A stretch of 24,491 nt of DNA from WVZH01 sp034430425. Lineage in GTDB: Bacteria > Chloroflexota > Anaerolineae > Anaerolineales > E44-bin32. Where the stretch lies: the NCBI GenBank assembly GCA_034430425.1, contig DAOUEK010000055.1, positions 1 through 24,491 of the forward strand, given 5' to 3'. Position 1 is the stretch's first letter. The number at the start of each line of letters is the position of its first letter. This document shows, one piece after another, positions 1-6,892 of the stretch. The notes beneath the pieces were generated by a model. The model worked only from the letters and a program-made list of their open reading frames with translations. It did not search any database and was not told where the DNA came from. The position numbers and the translations under genes are program-made.

Positions 1-276
1 GAAGAAGGAGCCGGGCGATTTTGCATTCGGGAGTATCCACAAAAGGACGACAATGCTTGTCATCGTGTGGTTACGAAGTGTCCCTTTCATGGTTTCTTCG
101 TCGAAGCGGGAACGCCGGAATTAACCCAGTTGTTCTGCGAAGTCGATATCGCCTTTTATCCGCGGGCGTTTCCAGCGCTTGAGTTCCATCGCGGTGGATC
201 GTTGGAGAACACCATCGCCTATGGCAAAGATCATTGCGATTTCATTTTCGAGAGAAAAACGGAATACCATGCATAA
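1..276 (+). CDS. ATC hydrolase-like protein, 3' end only
   Basis: The frame is open from base 1, so only the last 91 residues of a longer protein are present. It resembles the C-terminal part of the L-2-amino-thiazoline-4-carboxylate hydrolase family (ATC_hydrolase), whose founding member opens a thiazoline ring on the way to L-cysteine. Matching features are CPFHGFF, the acidic FCEVDIAFYP stretch, LEFHRGGS, TIAYGKDHCDF and a stop soon after. The GTG at 67 is internal to this homology and is not a likely start. Most proteins of this family are uncharacterised, so the substrate is unknown. The stop is followed by 83 bases without a clear terminator before the DinB-like gene. The family call rests on motif recognition. 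Confidence 0.72.
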   Translation, partial: EEGAGRFCIREYPQKDDNACHRVVTKCPFHGFFVEAGTPELTQLFCEVDIAFYPRAFPALEFHRGGSLENTIAYGKDHCDFIFERKTEYHA

Positions 277-359
277 AGGTATCTTTTATCCGGTGCAGAT
301 AGCGTAATAAATTTGCATTTTGAAGATTTTTTCAATAGAAGATTAATTCCTAAAGCAGG

Positions 360-839
360 ATGTGCGCAGTGAAAGACGAATTTGTCCATCAATACGACCA
401 CGCCTGGCGGGTATTTGGGAAAATCGTCGAAGCGTTTGATGAAAATGCTTGGCTTCATATGGGGCGTAGAGCATACACGCCAGCTCGAATTGCGTTTCAT
501 ATATTAAGGGCAGTCCAATACTATCTTGAAGACCAAACGACCACACATTTTGCCTCGGATAAGCCTTTCGATGACGAATGGGATGCAACGGACGAAAAGG
601 ATCTGCCGTCGCAAAACGACATCCTGCTGTGCATCAAGGATTTTCAGGCCAAGACGGAAGCGTGGCTTTCTGAGATGGACTTTGGTGCCAAGAATACAAC
701 CTTCGAATGGGCGGGCGATTCAAATCTGGGCATTGTGATTTTCTTGCTGCGGCACACCCTTTTCCATCTCGGCGAATTGAGCGGTCTTCTCAACGAAGCC
801 CGAGATGGCGATGTTGAAGATTACTATGCCAATACGTGA
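360..839 (+). CDS. DinB-like four-helix protein
   Basis: This 159-residue protein has the size and helical layout of the DinB/YfiT superfamily, putative metal-dependent enzymes including thiol transferases and hydrolases. The three expected metal ligands are visible: His47 in AFHILRA, and His132 and His136 in RHTLFHLGEL (an HxxxH pair near the C-terminus). No signal peptide or membrane segment is present, so it should be cytoplasmic. The start at 360 is the first ATG of the frame and has only a weak Shine-Dalgarno (aaagcagg immediately before it). Its last 50 bases overlap the 3' end of the leftward radical SAM gene. Metal binding is likely; the reaction and substrate cannot be read from the sequence. 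Confidence 0.75.
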   Translation: MCAVKDEFVHQYDHAWRVFGKIVEAFDENAWLHMGRRAYTPARIAFHILRAVQYYLEDQTTTHFASDKPFDDEWDATDEKDLPSQNDILLCIKDFQAKTEAWLSEMDFGAKNTTFEWAGDSNLGIVIFLLRHTLFHLGELSGLLNEARDGDVEDYYANT

Positions 840-2205
840 TTATGCATCTGGTTATGGATAAATAGGTGCTCGTAATTTCTTCGAGTCGGCCTTTACTCAC
901 ATTGCGATAATTGAGATTGGAACTCCAGGCGAACGCGGTGGCTGTCATGTCGTGCGTGTGCCACAGGGTTTGTAATGCCTTGCGTGCGAGCACGTTTCTG
1001 GCATACATCTGCTTGTTGAGCTGGTTGTTCCAGCGTGTGAGTTCGTTGGGCGACATCTTCCCGGGCAGGTAGGTCACCTCCGTCATATCGTAGTGATCCC
1101 AATCTCTGGGGAAGTCGGTATAGAGCAGGCGTTCCTCCTGAAGATAACGCTCGAAAAGGCGCGTGCCGGGCAGCGGGGTCAATACGGTGGTCTGCATCAC
1201 GTCGATTCGGCTGCTCATCATATAGCGCGCTCGCTGGTACAGCTTTTCGGGGGTGTCGCTGTCCATGCCAAAGATAAAGGCGCCCAGAACGGCAATCCCT
1301 GCGCGCTGGATGCGCCGCAGGGATTCGGTGTAGGCATTCACACCGAGCTTCAAATTGAGGCGTTTGTTGACTTCTGTGAGCGCGTCGACTTCTTCCGCTT
1401 CCAGACCCAGGAAGACCATCTTGCAGCCCGCCTTGCTGGCCCAATGCAGCACTTCTTCGTCGTCGGCGAAGTTCAACGAAGCCTGACAGAACCACATTTT
1501 TTCCAACTTGCGCTCCGTCATGCCTTTGAATAATTGCAGCGCTTGCCGGCGGGATTTGCGTCCGTAGCCGATGATATTGTCGTCGACGAAAAACAACATC
1601 TTCTGGGGGATGATCTCCAATTCGTCCAGCACTTCCTCCGGCGGACGCCGCCGGTAACGCCGTCCATTGAATGCCGTGACGGAGCAGAAATCACAGTTCA
1701 TCGGACAGCCGCGCGAGGTCTGGATGGATGCGAACGTATAATCCCTGTGGAATAGATCGCGCCGCGGCCAGGGGGCGTGCTCCATTGCGCCCGCTTCACC
1801 CTGGTAGCGCGGTTGAAGTTTGCCGCATTCAAAATCGTGTATCACCTGGGGCCAAACACTTTCCGCTTCGCCAATCACCACGCTGTCCACATAGCGTGCT
1901 GCCTCCTCGGAGCACATGGAAGCATGAATGCCGCCCAGGACAACGGGAATGCCCCGGTCTCGATAAACGGCTGCGATTTTATAGGCTCGATTTGCCGATG
2001 CCGTAAAGGCCGTAATACCAACCAGGTCTGCCTCCTGAAATTGGAAAGACTCCCAATTCTCGTCGATCAAGGTAACCTGCCAGTGATGCGGGGTCAGGGC
2101 GGCGACGATGCCCAGACTGATGGGTGGGAAACGAGAGCCTTTGTTTACGGTCAGGCCGACGCGCGCCGGATTGACGGGATTGATCAGAACCAATTTCCTC
2201 TTCAT
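790..2205 (-). CDS. B12-binding domain radical SAM protein
   Basis: This 471-residue protein begins with a cobalamin-binding-like Rossmann domain (about residues 1-130: KLVLINP, LVGITAFTA, VVLGGIHAS, VVIGEAE). A radical SAM domain follows, with the [4Fe-4S] ligands Cys167, Cys171 and Cys174 (RGCPMNCDFC). The FFVDDNI, VFLGLEA, AFIFGMD and TVLTPLPGT motifs are those of the large B12-radical SAM family that includes BchE- and HpnJ-type enzymes, which methylate or rearrange unactivated carbons. It lies 9 bases downstream of the MarR gene and is probably co-transcribed with it. The ATG at 2205 fits the family N-terminus. The last 16 or so residues are antisense to the DinB-like gene and look like an extension past an older stop. 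The substrate is unknown. Confidence 0.88.
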   Translation of the reverse strand: MKRKLVLINPVNPARVGLTVNKGSRFPPISLGIVAALTPHHWQVTLIDENWESFQFQEADLVGITAFTASANRAYKIAAVYRDRGIPVVLGGIHASMCSEEAARYVDSVVIGEAESVWPQVIHDFECGKLQPRYQGEAGAMEHAPWPRRDLFHRDYTFASIQTSRGCPMNCDFCSVTAFNGRRYRRRPPEEVLDELEIIPQKMLFFVDDNIIGYGRKSRRQALQLFKGMTERKLEKMWFCQASLNFADDEEVLHWASKAGCKMVFLGLEAEEVDALTEVNKRLNLKLGVNAYTESLRRIQRAGIAVLGAFIFGMDSDTPEKLYQRARYMMSSRIDVMQTTVLTPLPGTRLFERYLQEERLLYTDFPRDWDHYDMTEVTYLPGKMSPNELTRWNNQLNKQMYARNVLARKALQTLWHTHDMTATAFAWSSNLNYRNVSKGRLEEITSTYLSITRCIITYWHSNLQHRHLGLR

Positions 2206-2214
2206 GTTTTTCCT

Positions 2215-2664
2215 CTATTGCCAGGTAAAACCAAGTCCGTGGGAGATTTTTAGCAGCATTTGGTGGAGTGTCGCTTGTTCTTCGGGGTTCAGCATGGCGA
2301 TGAAATCCCGCGTGTATTGGATTGTGCCGGCAACAACGGCTTCGTAGGCGAATTGGCCGGCCTCTGTGAGATGCAGCCACCAGGCTCTCCGGTCAGCTTC
2401 GTCGCGTTCCATGCGCACCAGGCCTTGTTGGGTGAGCCGGCGCACGTATATAGAGACGGTGCTGGCGGCAACGTCCATGCGCTGGGCCAATTCACTCGAA
2501 ATGATGGGCGCCGACTGTCCGATGACCATCAAAATCGCACAGTCAAAGACGGTCAATCCGGTCTCTTCTGCGGGGTATTCTTTGGCCATGCGCGTTTCGT
2601 AGGCGTGCGTTAACGAGAAAAGCGCCTGATTGATCTGCAGGTATTCTTCGTTTCTTAGCGGCAT
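2215..2664 (-). CDS. MarR family transcriptional regulator
   Basis: This 149-residue protein has the MarR fold. An N-terminal dimerisation helix is followed by a winged helix-turn-helix at about residues 55-105 (ISSELAQRMDVAASTVS, then RRLTQQGLV). The wing carries the family signature DRRAWWLHLT, and a C-terminal helix completes the dimer interface. MarR proteins usually bind inverted repeats as dimers and release DNA when a small phenolic or other ligand binds. The ATG at 2664 is preceded by GAGGG at proper spacing on the minus strand. The gene is first in an operon with the radical SAM gene, and a palindrome overlaps its predicted transcription start, so autorepression is likely. The ligand is unknown. 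Confidence 0.9.
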   Translation of the reverse strand: MPLRNEEYLQINQALFSLTHAYETRMAKEYPAEETGLTVFDCAILMVIGQSAPIISSELAQRMDVAASTVSIYVRRLTQQGLVRMERDEADRRAWWLHLTEAGQFAYEAVVAGTIQYTRDFIAMLNPEEQATLHQMLLKISHGLGFTWQ

Positions 2665-2694
2665 AATCCCTCTTGAAGGTTAGATTATAAAAAG

Positions 2695-2709
2695 GTTAGT
2701 TAGTCTAAC
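2695..2709. promoter_or_regulatory. candidate MarR operator
   Basis: GTTAG at 2695-2699, TTAGT, then CTAAC at 2705-2709 form an inverted repeat. A nested 11-base perfect palindrome GTTAG-T-CTAAC lies at 2699-2709. Another GGTTAG half-site occurs at 2678-2683. The repeat covers the predicted +1 of the leftward promoter, where a bound dimer would block initiation. The core also resembles a DtxR-type box (GTTAGnCTAAC), so a metalloregulator is an alternative binder. Confidence 0.5.
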
Positions 2710-2712
2710 AAA

Positions 2713-2741
2713 ATTATAGAACTGAACTATGCTCCCGTCAA
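2713..2741 (-). promoter_or_regulatory. sigma-70 promoter of the MarR/radical SAM operon
   Basis: Read on the minus strand there is TTGACG (2741-2736), a 17-base spacer, and a perfect TATAAT (2718-2713). The start site would fall near 2706, about 40 bases ahead of the MarR ATG. A second, weaker set (TTGTTA at 2711-2706, 16 bases, TATAAT at 2689-2684) overlaps the operator. This is a direct reading of the sequence; activity is inferred. Confidence 0.75.
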
Positions 2742-3003
2742 GGGGTCAGGAGATTACTTCGCGGGATGCTGTGTAGCTAGATTGTTTACAAAGGGTGGGT
2801 AATCTCAGATGGGATGCGATCTGGATGATTGGGGTTTTAATAAGTAAAATTATATGCAAGGTAGACAAAGGGCAATTCGTGAAGAGGCCCTCTGGCGCGA
2901 ATTCTGGAAGCTAATCAAGACAATCTGAATCGCAGCCAACTGCTGATGTCCGGAGTATTACTGCTTCTTCGGTTTGATCAAATGAGATAAAACACATATC
3001 AAC
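2742..3003. other. intergenic region with no recognisable gene
   Basis: With the adjoining promoter and operator at 2665-2741, this forms a gap of about 340 bases between the leftward MarR gene and the rightward membrane gene. It is AT-rich around 2835-2860 and should hold the promoter for the rightward gene, but no -35/-10 pair is convincing. A 24-codon ORF at 2854-2928 lacks a good ribosome site and is not called. Confidence 0.4.
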
Positions 3004-3018
3004 ATGGAGGTTTCAAAG

Positions 3019-3408
3019 ATGGATCTAGCAAAGCTTACAGAAAACGTAGTCCGGGATTTATCCCGCCACCGAAGCCGGAACGACATCCTTATGTCCATCT
3101 GTAATGCATCAGGGATGGACTGGACGGAAGCGCAAAAATTTCTGCATCAAGTGGAGCTCAATCAGGGCGAAAGTATCGCTGCGCGCCGCAGACCGCTCCT
3201 GATCGTCATGTCGCTCGCCGGGGTTATCGGGGGTTTACTGGCTGCAGTGGGGCTGGTCATCGCCACGCTCGATGGGTGGATCATTTTCTTTCTGAGGTTA
3301 CCGATTCCCTACCTCGGTAACATCTTCTATTTCTCCGCGGGGGTCCTCTGCTTTGTGGGCGGGCTCGTCGGCTTACAATCTGCGATGAAACGACATACGC
3401 CCTCCTAA
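3019..3408 (+). CDS. small membrane protein with soluble N-terminal domain
   Basis: I do not recognise this family. The product is 129 residues: a charged, helical N-terminal segment of about 55 residues (DLSRHRSRNDILMSIC, then WTEAQKFLHQVE), then two strongly hydrophobic segments (about residues 60-85 and 95-120) and a short basic tail. The N-terminal part could be a helix-turn-helix-like or oligomerisation domain; this is inference. The start at 3019 is preferred to the in-frame ATG at 3004 because a perfect GGAGG (3006-3010) lies 8 bases before it and would otherwise sit inside the coding region. It is followed by a second small membrane gene after a 200-base gap. Confidence 0.65.
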   Translation: MDLAKLTENVVRDLSRHRSRNDILMSICNASGMDWTEAQKFLHQVELNQGESIAARRRPLLIVMSLAGVIGGLLAAVGLVIATLDGWIIFFLRLPIPYLGNIFYFSAGVLCFVGGLVGLQSAMKRHTPS

Positions 3409-3548
3409 CGGCTGCGTCTAGCAACTTGTAAACCTTCTGTCCCAGGCGATGATTCTATTTCGAACTGTTGTTATAAGGGGAGAGATGTTCGGGCTAATTA
3501 ACAGCGAGCGTATTGATCATTTCGATACGAGCGATTAAGGAGGTAAAC

Positions 3549-3602
3549 ATGCGGTGTACATGCTCTCATCAAGGCGCTGGTGTGAATTCGTGGAAGGGAT
3601 AG
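3549..3602 (+). CDS. possible 17-codon leader ORF
   Basis: ATG at 3549 sits 5 bases after the strong AAGGAGG at 3537-3543 and opens a 17-codon frame (MRCTCSHQGAGVNSWKG) that stops at 3602, five bases before the ATG at 3608. It could be a translated leader coupled to the membrane gene. The same Shine-Dalgarno could instead serve a GTG at 3554 in the frame of the following gene, which would add 18 residues to that protein. Low confidence. Confidence 0.22.
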   Translation: MRCTCSHQGAGVNSWKG

Positions 3603-3607
3603 AGAGT

Positions 3608-3988
3608 ATGAATCTTTGGCTGATCGTTGCTGCAGTACTGGTTGGTTTCATCGCTGTTGTGCACGCGTTCCTCGGAGAGCGGTACATCATCATCCGACTT
3701 TGGAATCAAGATAATCTGCCGAAGTTATTGGGCAGCGATCTATTCACCAAGCGTGTGCTGCGATTCGCCTGGCACCTGACGACCGTGGCCTGGTTTGGAT
3801 TCGCAGCCATACTCCTTCTCGGCGCTGGCCAGGATGGGGGAATGAATACAGCGTCCATCGTGAATGTGATCGAAATCACATTCCTGCTGAGCGCGCTTTT
3901 GTCATTGATCATTACGCGAGGGCGGCACTTAGCGTGGATCGTATTTCTGGCCATTGCAGCTGCAACCTGGTTGGGCGGTCGATTTTGA
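3608..3988 (+). CDS. four-helix membrane protein with HxxLGE motif
   Basis: This 126-residue protein has about four transmembrane segments: residues 2-20, a second around 50-70 after the RFAWHLT stretch, a third at about 82-98 and a fourth at the C-terminus. AVVHAFLGERYIIIRL, near the end of helix 1, and RFAWHLTTVAW, in helix 2, place His and Glu residues within or next to the membrane. This resembles small uncharacterised integral membrane proteins I have seen in many bacteria, but no function is known to me. The ATG at 3608 is chosen because its hydrophobic N-terminus begins directly there and a purine-rich site precedes it. In-frame starts at 3554 (GTG) and 3560 would add a poorly conserved-looking leader. 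Confidence 0.65.
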   Translation: MNLWLIVAAVLVGFIAVVHAFLGERYIIIRLWNQDNLPKLLGSDLFTKRVLRFAWHLTTVAWFGFAAILLLGAGQDGGMNTASIVNVIEITFLLSALLSLIITRGRHLAWIVFLAIAAATWLGGRF

Positions 3989-4119
3989 TCGCGGCCGTAT
4001 CGTCCAAGCCCGCTTCACTGATTATTTGAATTGCTTGCGTAACCAGATTTTCCAAAGTGATGATCAGGGAATTTAAGAGGACGGCTTAAGTCCGCTGGAG
4101 TATGATAAGGAGATGCGAG

Positions 4120-4551
4120 GTGAATAGAGTTCACATTATCACCCTTGGGGTGAATGACATCAACCGCTCTTTAACGTTTTACCGAGACGGCCTGGGATTC
4201 GCCACCACGGTGGACGAAAGCGATCCCTCCATCGTCTTCTTTCAGAGTGAGGGGGCTACCCTGGCACTGTGTCCTCGAAAGCCGCTGGCTGAAGACATCA
4301 GCAAAGAAGATCCACCACAAGGCGAGGGCTTTTCCGGCACGACGTTGGGGTATGTCGCCCGGGACGAGGATGAAGTGGACCGAATCCTGGCCCTTGCGGA
4401 GCGAGCGGGAGGAACAATCGTGAAAACCGCGCAGCGGGCCTTTTGGGGTGGTTATCACGGATATTTCGTGGACTTGGACGGTTACTATTGGGAGGTCATG
4501 AGCTGGGAGAATTGGCGCTTCAAGGAAGATGGAAGTCTGGACATTGAATAA
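4120..4551 (+). CDS. VOC superfamily (glyoxalase/bleomycin resistance-type) protein
   Basis: This 143-residue protein has the paired beta-alpha-beta-beta-beta modules of the vicinal oxygen chelate fold. The first begins RVHIITLGVNDINRSLTFY and contains FYRDGLGF; the second ends with GYFVDLDGYYWEVMSW, where the Glu of YWEV is the usual last metal ligand. VOC proteins include dioxygenases, glyoxalases, isomerases and drug-binding resistance proteins, and this one cannot be assigned further. The GTG at 4120 is preferred over the ATG at 4102 because AAGGAG (4107-4112) is 7 bases upstream of the GTG. The phosphotriesterase-family gene follows within 20 bases, so the two are probably one transcript. 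Confidence 0.85.
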   Translation: MNRVHIITLGVNDINRSLTFYRDGLGFATTVDESDPSIVFFQSEGATLALCPRKPLAEDISKEDPPQGEGFSGTTLGYVARDEDEVDRILALAERAGGTIVKTAQRAFWGGYHGYFVDLDGYYWEVMSWENWRFKEDGSLDIE

Positions 4552-4569
4552 TTGCCAGGTACGAAAATT

Positions 4570-5535
4570 ATGTGTGATTCGGACTACAATGAATTCATCC
4601 GCGATCAATTGGGTAAAAGTGTGATGCTAAGTATTACTACAACCCTCGGACCTAGAAGTTCTGCTGAGTTGGGTTTGATATTACCGCACGAGCACATTTT
4701 TGTCGATCTTCGCACGTGGGACACGCCCGGATACGCCCAGGTCGATCGTGAAGATGTCGTGCGGCTCATGGCGCCAGAGCTGACCAAAGCACAGGCGGCC
4801 GGTGTCACCGCCATCGTCGAATGCAGCACCGTCGGCGTGGGGCGCCGCGCCGATATCGATCGGGCGGTGTCCGAAGCTGCCAACCTGCCTGTGGTTGTTC
4901 CGACCGGTGCGTACCGGGACCCATGGATTCCGGATTGGGTCCACGACGCCAGCGAATCGCAGCTTCAGGATTGGATGCTGGGCGAGTTGCAGGATGAAAT
5001 CGGAGGCAGCGGGGTGCAAGCCGGTTGGATCAAGTTGAGCGCCGGTGATGATGGACTAACCGACTGCGAAACAAAAGTCCTGCGGGCGGCCGCCGCGGCC
5101 GGTCGAGAGACGAATGCGATCATTGGAAGTCATACGATCCGAGGCCGGGTCGTTCGAGATCAACTCGAGATCATCGAGTCAGTGGGCTATACTGCCGAAC
5201 GCTTCATCTGGATCCATACGCAAGCCGAAGCGGATTTTTCCTTGCATCTGGAAATGGCGCAACGAGGTGCCTGGTTGGAGTACGATTGGATTGGAAATCA
5301 GGATGAGAAAGACATCGAAAATATCCAACGATTGCTGGAAGCTGGTTTCGAGAACCAACTGTTGCTCAGCCAGGACCGCGGCTGGTACGATCCGGCCTTG
5401 CCGGGCGGCGGCACACCCAAATCATATACCTACCTGTCCGAGCAGTTCCTGCCGAAATTGAAGGCTGCCGGTGCGGCCGAAACAATGATCCAGCAACTAA
5501 CCCACTCCAATCCATTTCGGGCATTTGCCCGTTAG
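4570..5535 (+). CDS. phosphotriesterase-family metal hydrolase
   Basis: This protein of about 321 residues is a binuclear-metal amidohydrolase of the phosphotriesterase (PTE/PHP/lactonase-like) family. All expected ligands are visible, numbered from 4570: His40 and His42 (LPHEHIFVD), the carboxylated Lys155 (GWIKLSAG), His188 (GSHTIRG), His216 (WIHTQAE) and Asp269 (SQDRGWYDP). The C-terminal NPFRAFA matches the family ending. Members hydrolyse phosphotriesters, lactones or related esters; the natural substrate here is unknown. The start is uncertain: TTG 4552, ATG 4570 and ATG 4624 are all in frame, none has a strong Shine-Dalgarno, and 4624 best matches the usual family N-terminus. It directly follows the VOC gene. 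Confidence 0.85.
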   Translation: MCDSDYNEFIRDQLGKSVMLSITTTLGPRSSAELGLILPHEHIFVDLRTWDTPGYAQVDREDVVRLMAPELTKAQAAGVTAIVECSTVGVGRRADIDRAVSEAANLPVVVPTGAYRDPWIPDWVHDASESQLQDWMLGELQDEIGGSGVQAGWIKLSAGDDGLTDCETKVLRAAAAAGRETNAIIGSHTIRGRVVRDQLEIIESVGYTAERFIWIHTQAEADFSLHLEMAQRGAWLEYDWIGNQDEKDIENIQRLLEAGFENQLLLSQDRGWYDPALPGGGTPKSYTYLSEQFLPKLKAAGAAETMIQQLTHSNPFRAFAR

Positions 5536-5604
5536 CGCTGCCGGAGTGATTTTCAAGCTGTCATCATCGCATAAGGATCTTTCACTGTCCATTTGGAAGG
5601 TGGC

Positions 5605-6516
5605 ATGGTTAAATTTCCCCGGAAATTGAGAGAGCATTGGCATCATCTCCTCGACTCAACGGTTTGGAACGAATTCCAGTTCCGCAATGATGATATATTC
5701 ATCGTCGCCTATTCAAAGTCCGGGACGACCTGGGTCCAGCAGATCGTTGCGCAGCTTCTGTGGAGCGGCGCCGAAGGGATCGTCTTGTCGGAGGTGTCTC
5801 CCTGGATCGATTGCCGCTTTCCGCCCAAAGCAGAACGAGTGGAAATCGTCGAACAGCAGACGCACCGTCGGTTTTTGAAAAGCCATCTTCCCGTCGACAC
5901 AATGGTGATCTCCCCAGAGGTGAAATACATATACATCGGCCGCGATGGAAGAGATGTTCTCTGGAGTTTATTCAACCATCATCGCATCTTCAAAGAAGAT
6001 GTCATCGGATCGATCGACAGTGTGCCCGAGCGAACAGGTCCGCCTCTGGGGGAAGCGCCATCATCCGTGATCGATTACTTTCGAGATTGGCTGTCGAAAG
6101 ACGGCTACCCCTGGTGGCCGTATTGGGATCACATCCGATCATGGTGGGAGATCAAAGATCTGCCCAATGTGATGCTGCTCCATTTTTCGAATCTCAAACG
6201 GGACATGCCGGACGAAATCCGACGTCTTGCTGCCTTTCTCGACATCGCCATCGATGAAACCAAATGGGAGGCTGTTCTCGAGCATTGTTCCTTCGCGTAT
6301 ATGAAAGCACACGCCGATCAGAGCGTTCCCTTTGGGGGAGACATATTTGAGGGGGGCGGAAAGAAATTCATGCACAAAGGCGTGAACGGCCGATGGCGAG
6401 ATTTGCTTTCAGCAGCGGATATCGAGAAATATGAAAAACTGGCGCGTGAAAAGTTAGGCGTGGAATGTGCTCGCTGGCTTTCGACGGGTAAATTTCTCAG
6501 TGCGAATCGAAGATAA
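5605..6516 (+). CDS. PAPS-dependent sulfotransferase
   Basis: This 303-residue cytosolic-type sulfotransferase would transfer sulfate from PAPS to a hydroxyl or amine acceptor. The 5'-phosphosulfate loop is YSKSGTTWVQQI near residue 36. The likely catalytic His is in RRFLKSHLP. The 3'-phosphate motif is YIGRDGRDVLWS, and the C-terminal loop is KGVNGRWRDLLSAADIEKYE, equivalent to the RKGxxGDWK signature. The length is normal and the frame intact. The ATG at 5605 is used because AAGGTGG ends one base before it; the TTG at 5593 is less likely. It lies 69 bases after the phosphotriesterase-family gene and 26 bases before the DUF1330 gene. The acceptor is unknown. Confidence 0.88.
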   Translation: MVKFPRKLREHWHHLLDSTVWNEFQFRNDDIFIVAYSKSGTTWVQQIVAQLLWSGAEGIVLSEVSPWIDCRFPPKAERVEIVEQQTHRRFLKSHLPVDTMVISPEVKYIYIGRDGRDVLWSLFNHHRIFKEDVIGSIDSVPERTGPPLGEAPSSVIDYFRDWLSKDGYPWWPYWDHIRSWWEIKDLPNVMLLHFSNLKRDMPDEIRRLAAFLDIAIDETKWEAVLEHCSFAYMKAHADQSVPFGGDIFEGGGKKFMHKGVNGRWRDLLSAADIEKYEKLAREKLGVECARWLSTGKFLSANRR

Positions 6517-6542
6517 CTCCGGATGCGAGGTGAGGATTCTCC

Positions 6543-6827
6543 ATGCCAGCTTATTTCATCGCCGAGATCGAGGTCGAAAAGCCTGAGTTGTATGCGCAAT
6601 ATGTCGATCAAGCTACCCCCATTGTCGAAAGTTATGGCGGGCGGTACATCTTCCGCTCGGAGTCAATCCACCCTTTATCTGGAGATTGGTCCCCTGGCAG
6701 AATGATCATGATCGAATTCGAAAACAAAGAGAAGATATTCGAGTGCTTCTCATCCGATCGATAAACAAGCATTACACCTTTGAGAGAGGGTTCAAAAAAA
6801 TCGAAAGCAATCATTGTGGAATGCTGA
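6543..6827 (+). pseudogene. DUF1330 protein with an in-frame TAA
   Basis: The frame encodes a complete 94-residue DUF1330 (ferredoxin-like, ABM-related fold) protein interrupted by one TAA at 6762-6764. Upstream are the usual MPAYFIAEIEV, YGGRYIFRSE and MIMIEFENKEK segments. Downstream, in the same frame, are ITPLREGSKKSKAIIVE and the natural TGA at 6825. The stop replaces the residue that is usually Tyr in the family segment SxEYxxIxPLRE, so a TAT or TAC to TAA change explains it. As it stands the product is 73 residues and lacks the C-terminal helix and strand. The lesion could be real decay or a base-call error. It follows the sulfotransferase gene by 26 bases and has an AGGTGAGG-type ribosome site. 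Confidence 0.8.
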
Positions 6828-6892
6828 GTAAAGCGTTACGTACCGGCGTGCATTAATTAATTGAAGACCAGAAACCGAGAGAATGCATAAAC

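Noticed and set aside
893..1495. 200-codon minus-strand frame in another phase
   Set aside because: Shifted shadow of the radical SAM gene; Arg- and His-rich with no motif.
2854..2928. 24-codon ORF upstream of the first membrane gene
   Set aside because: No proper ribosome site and no recognisable product.
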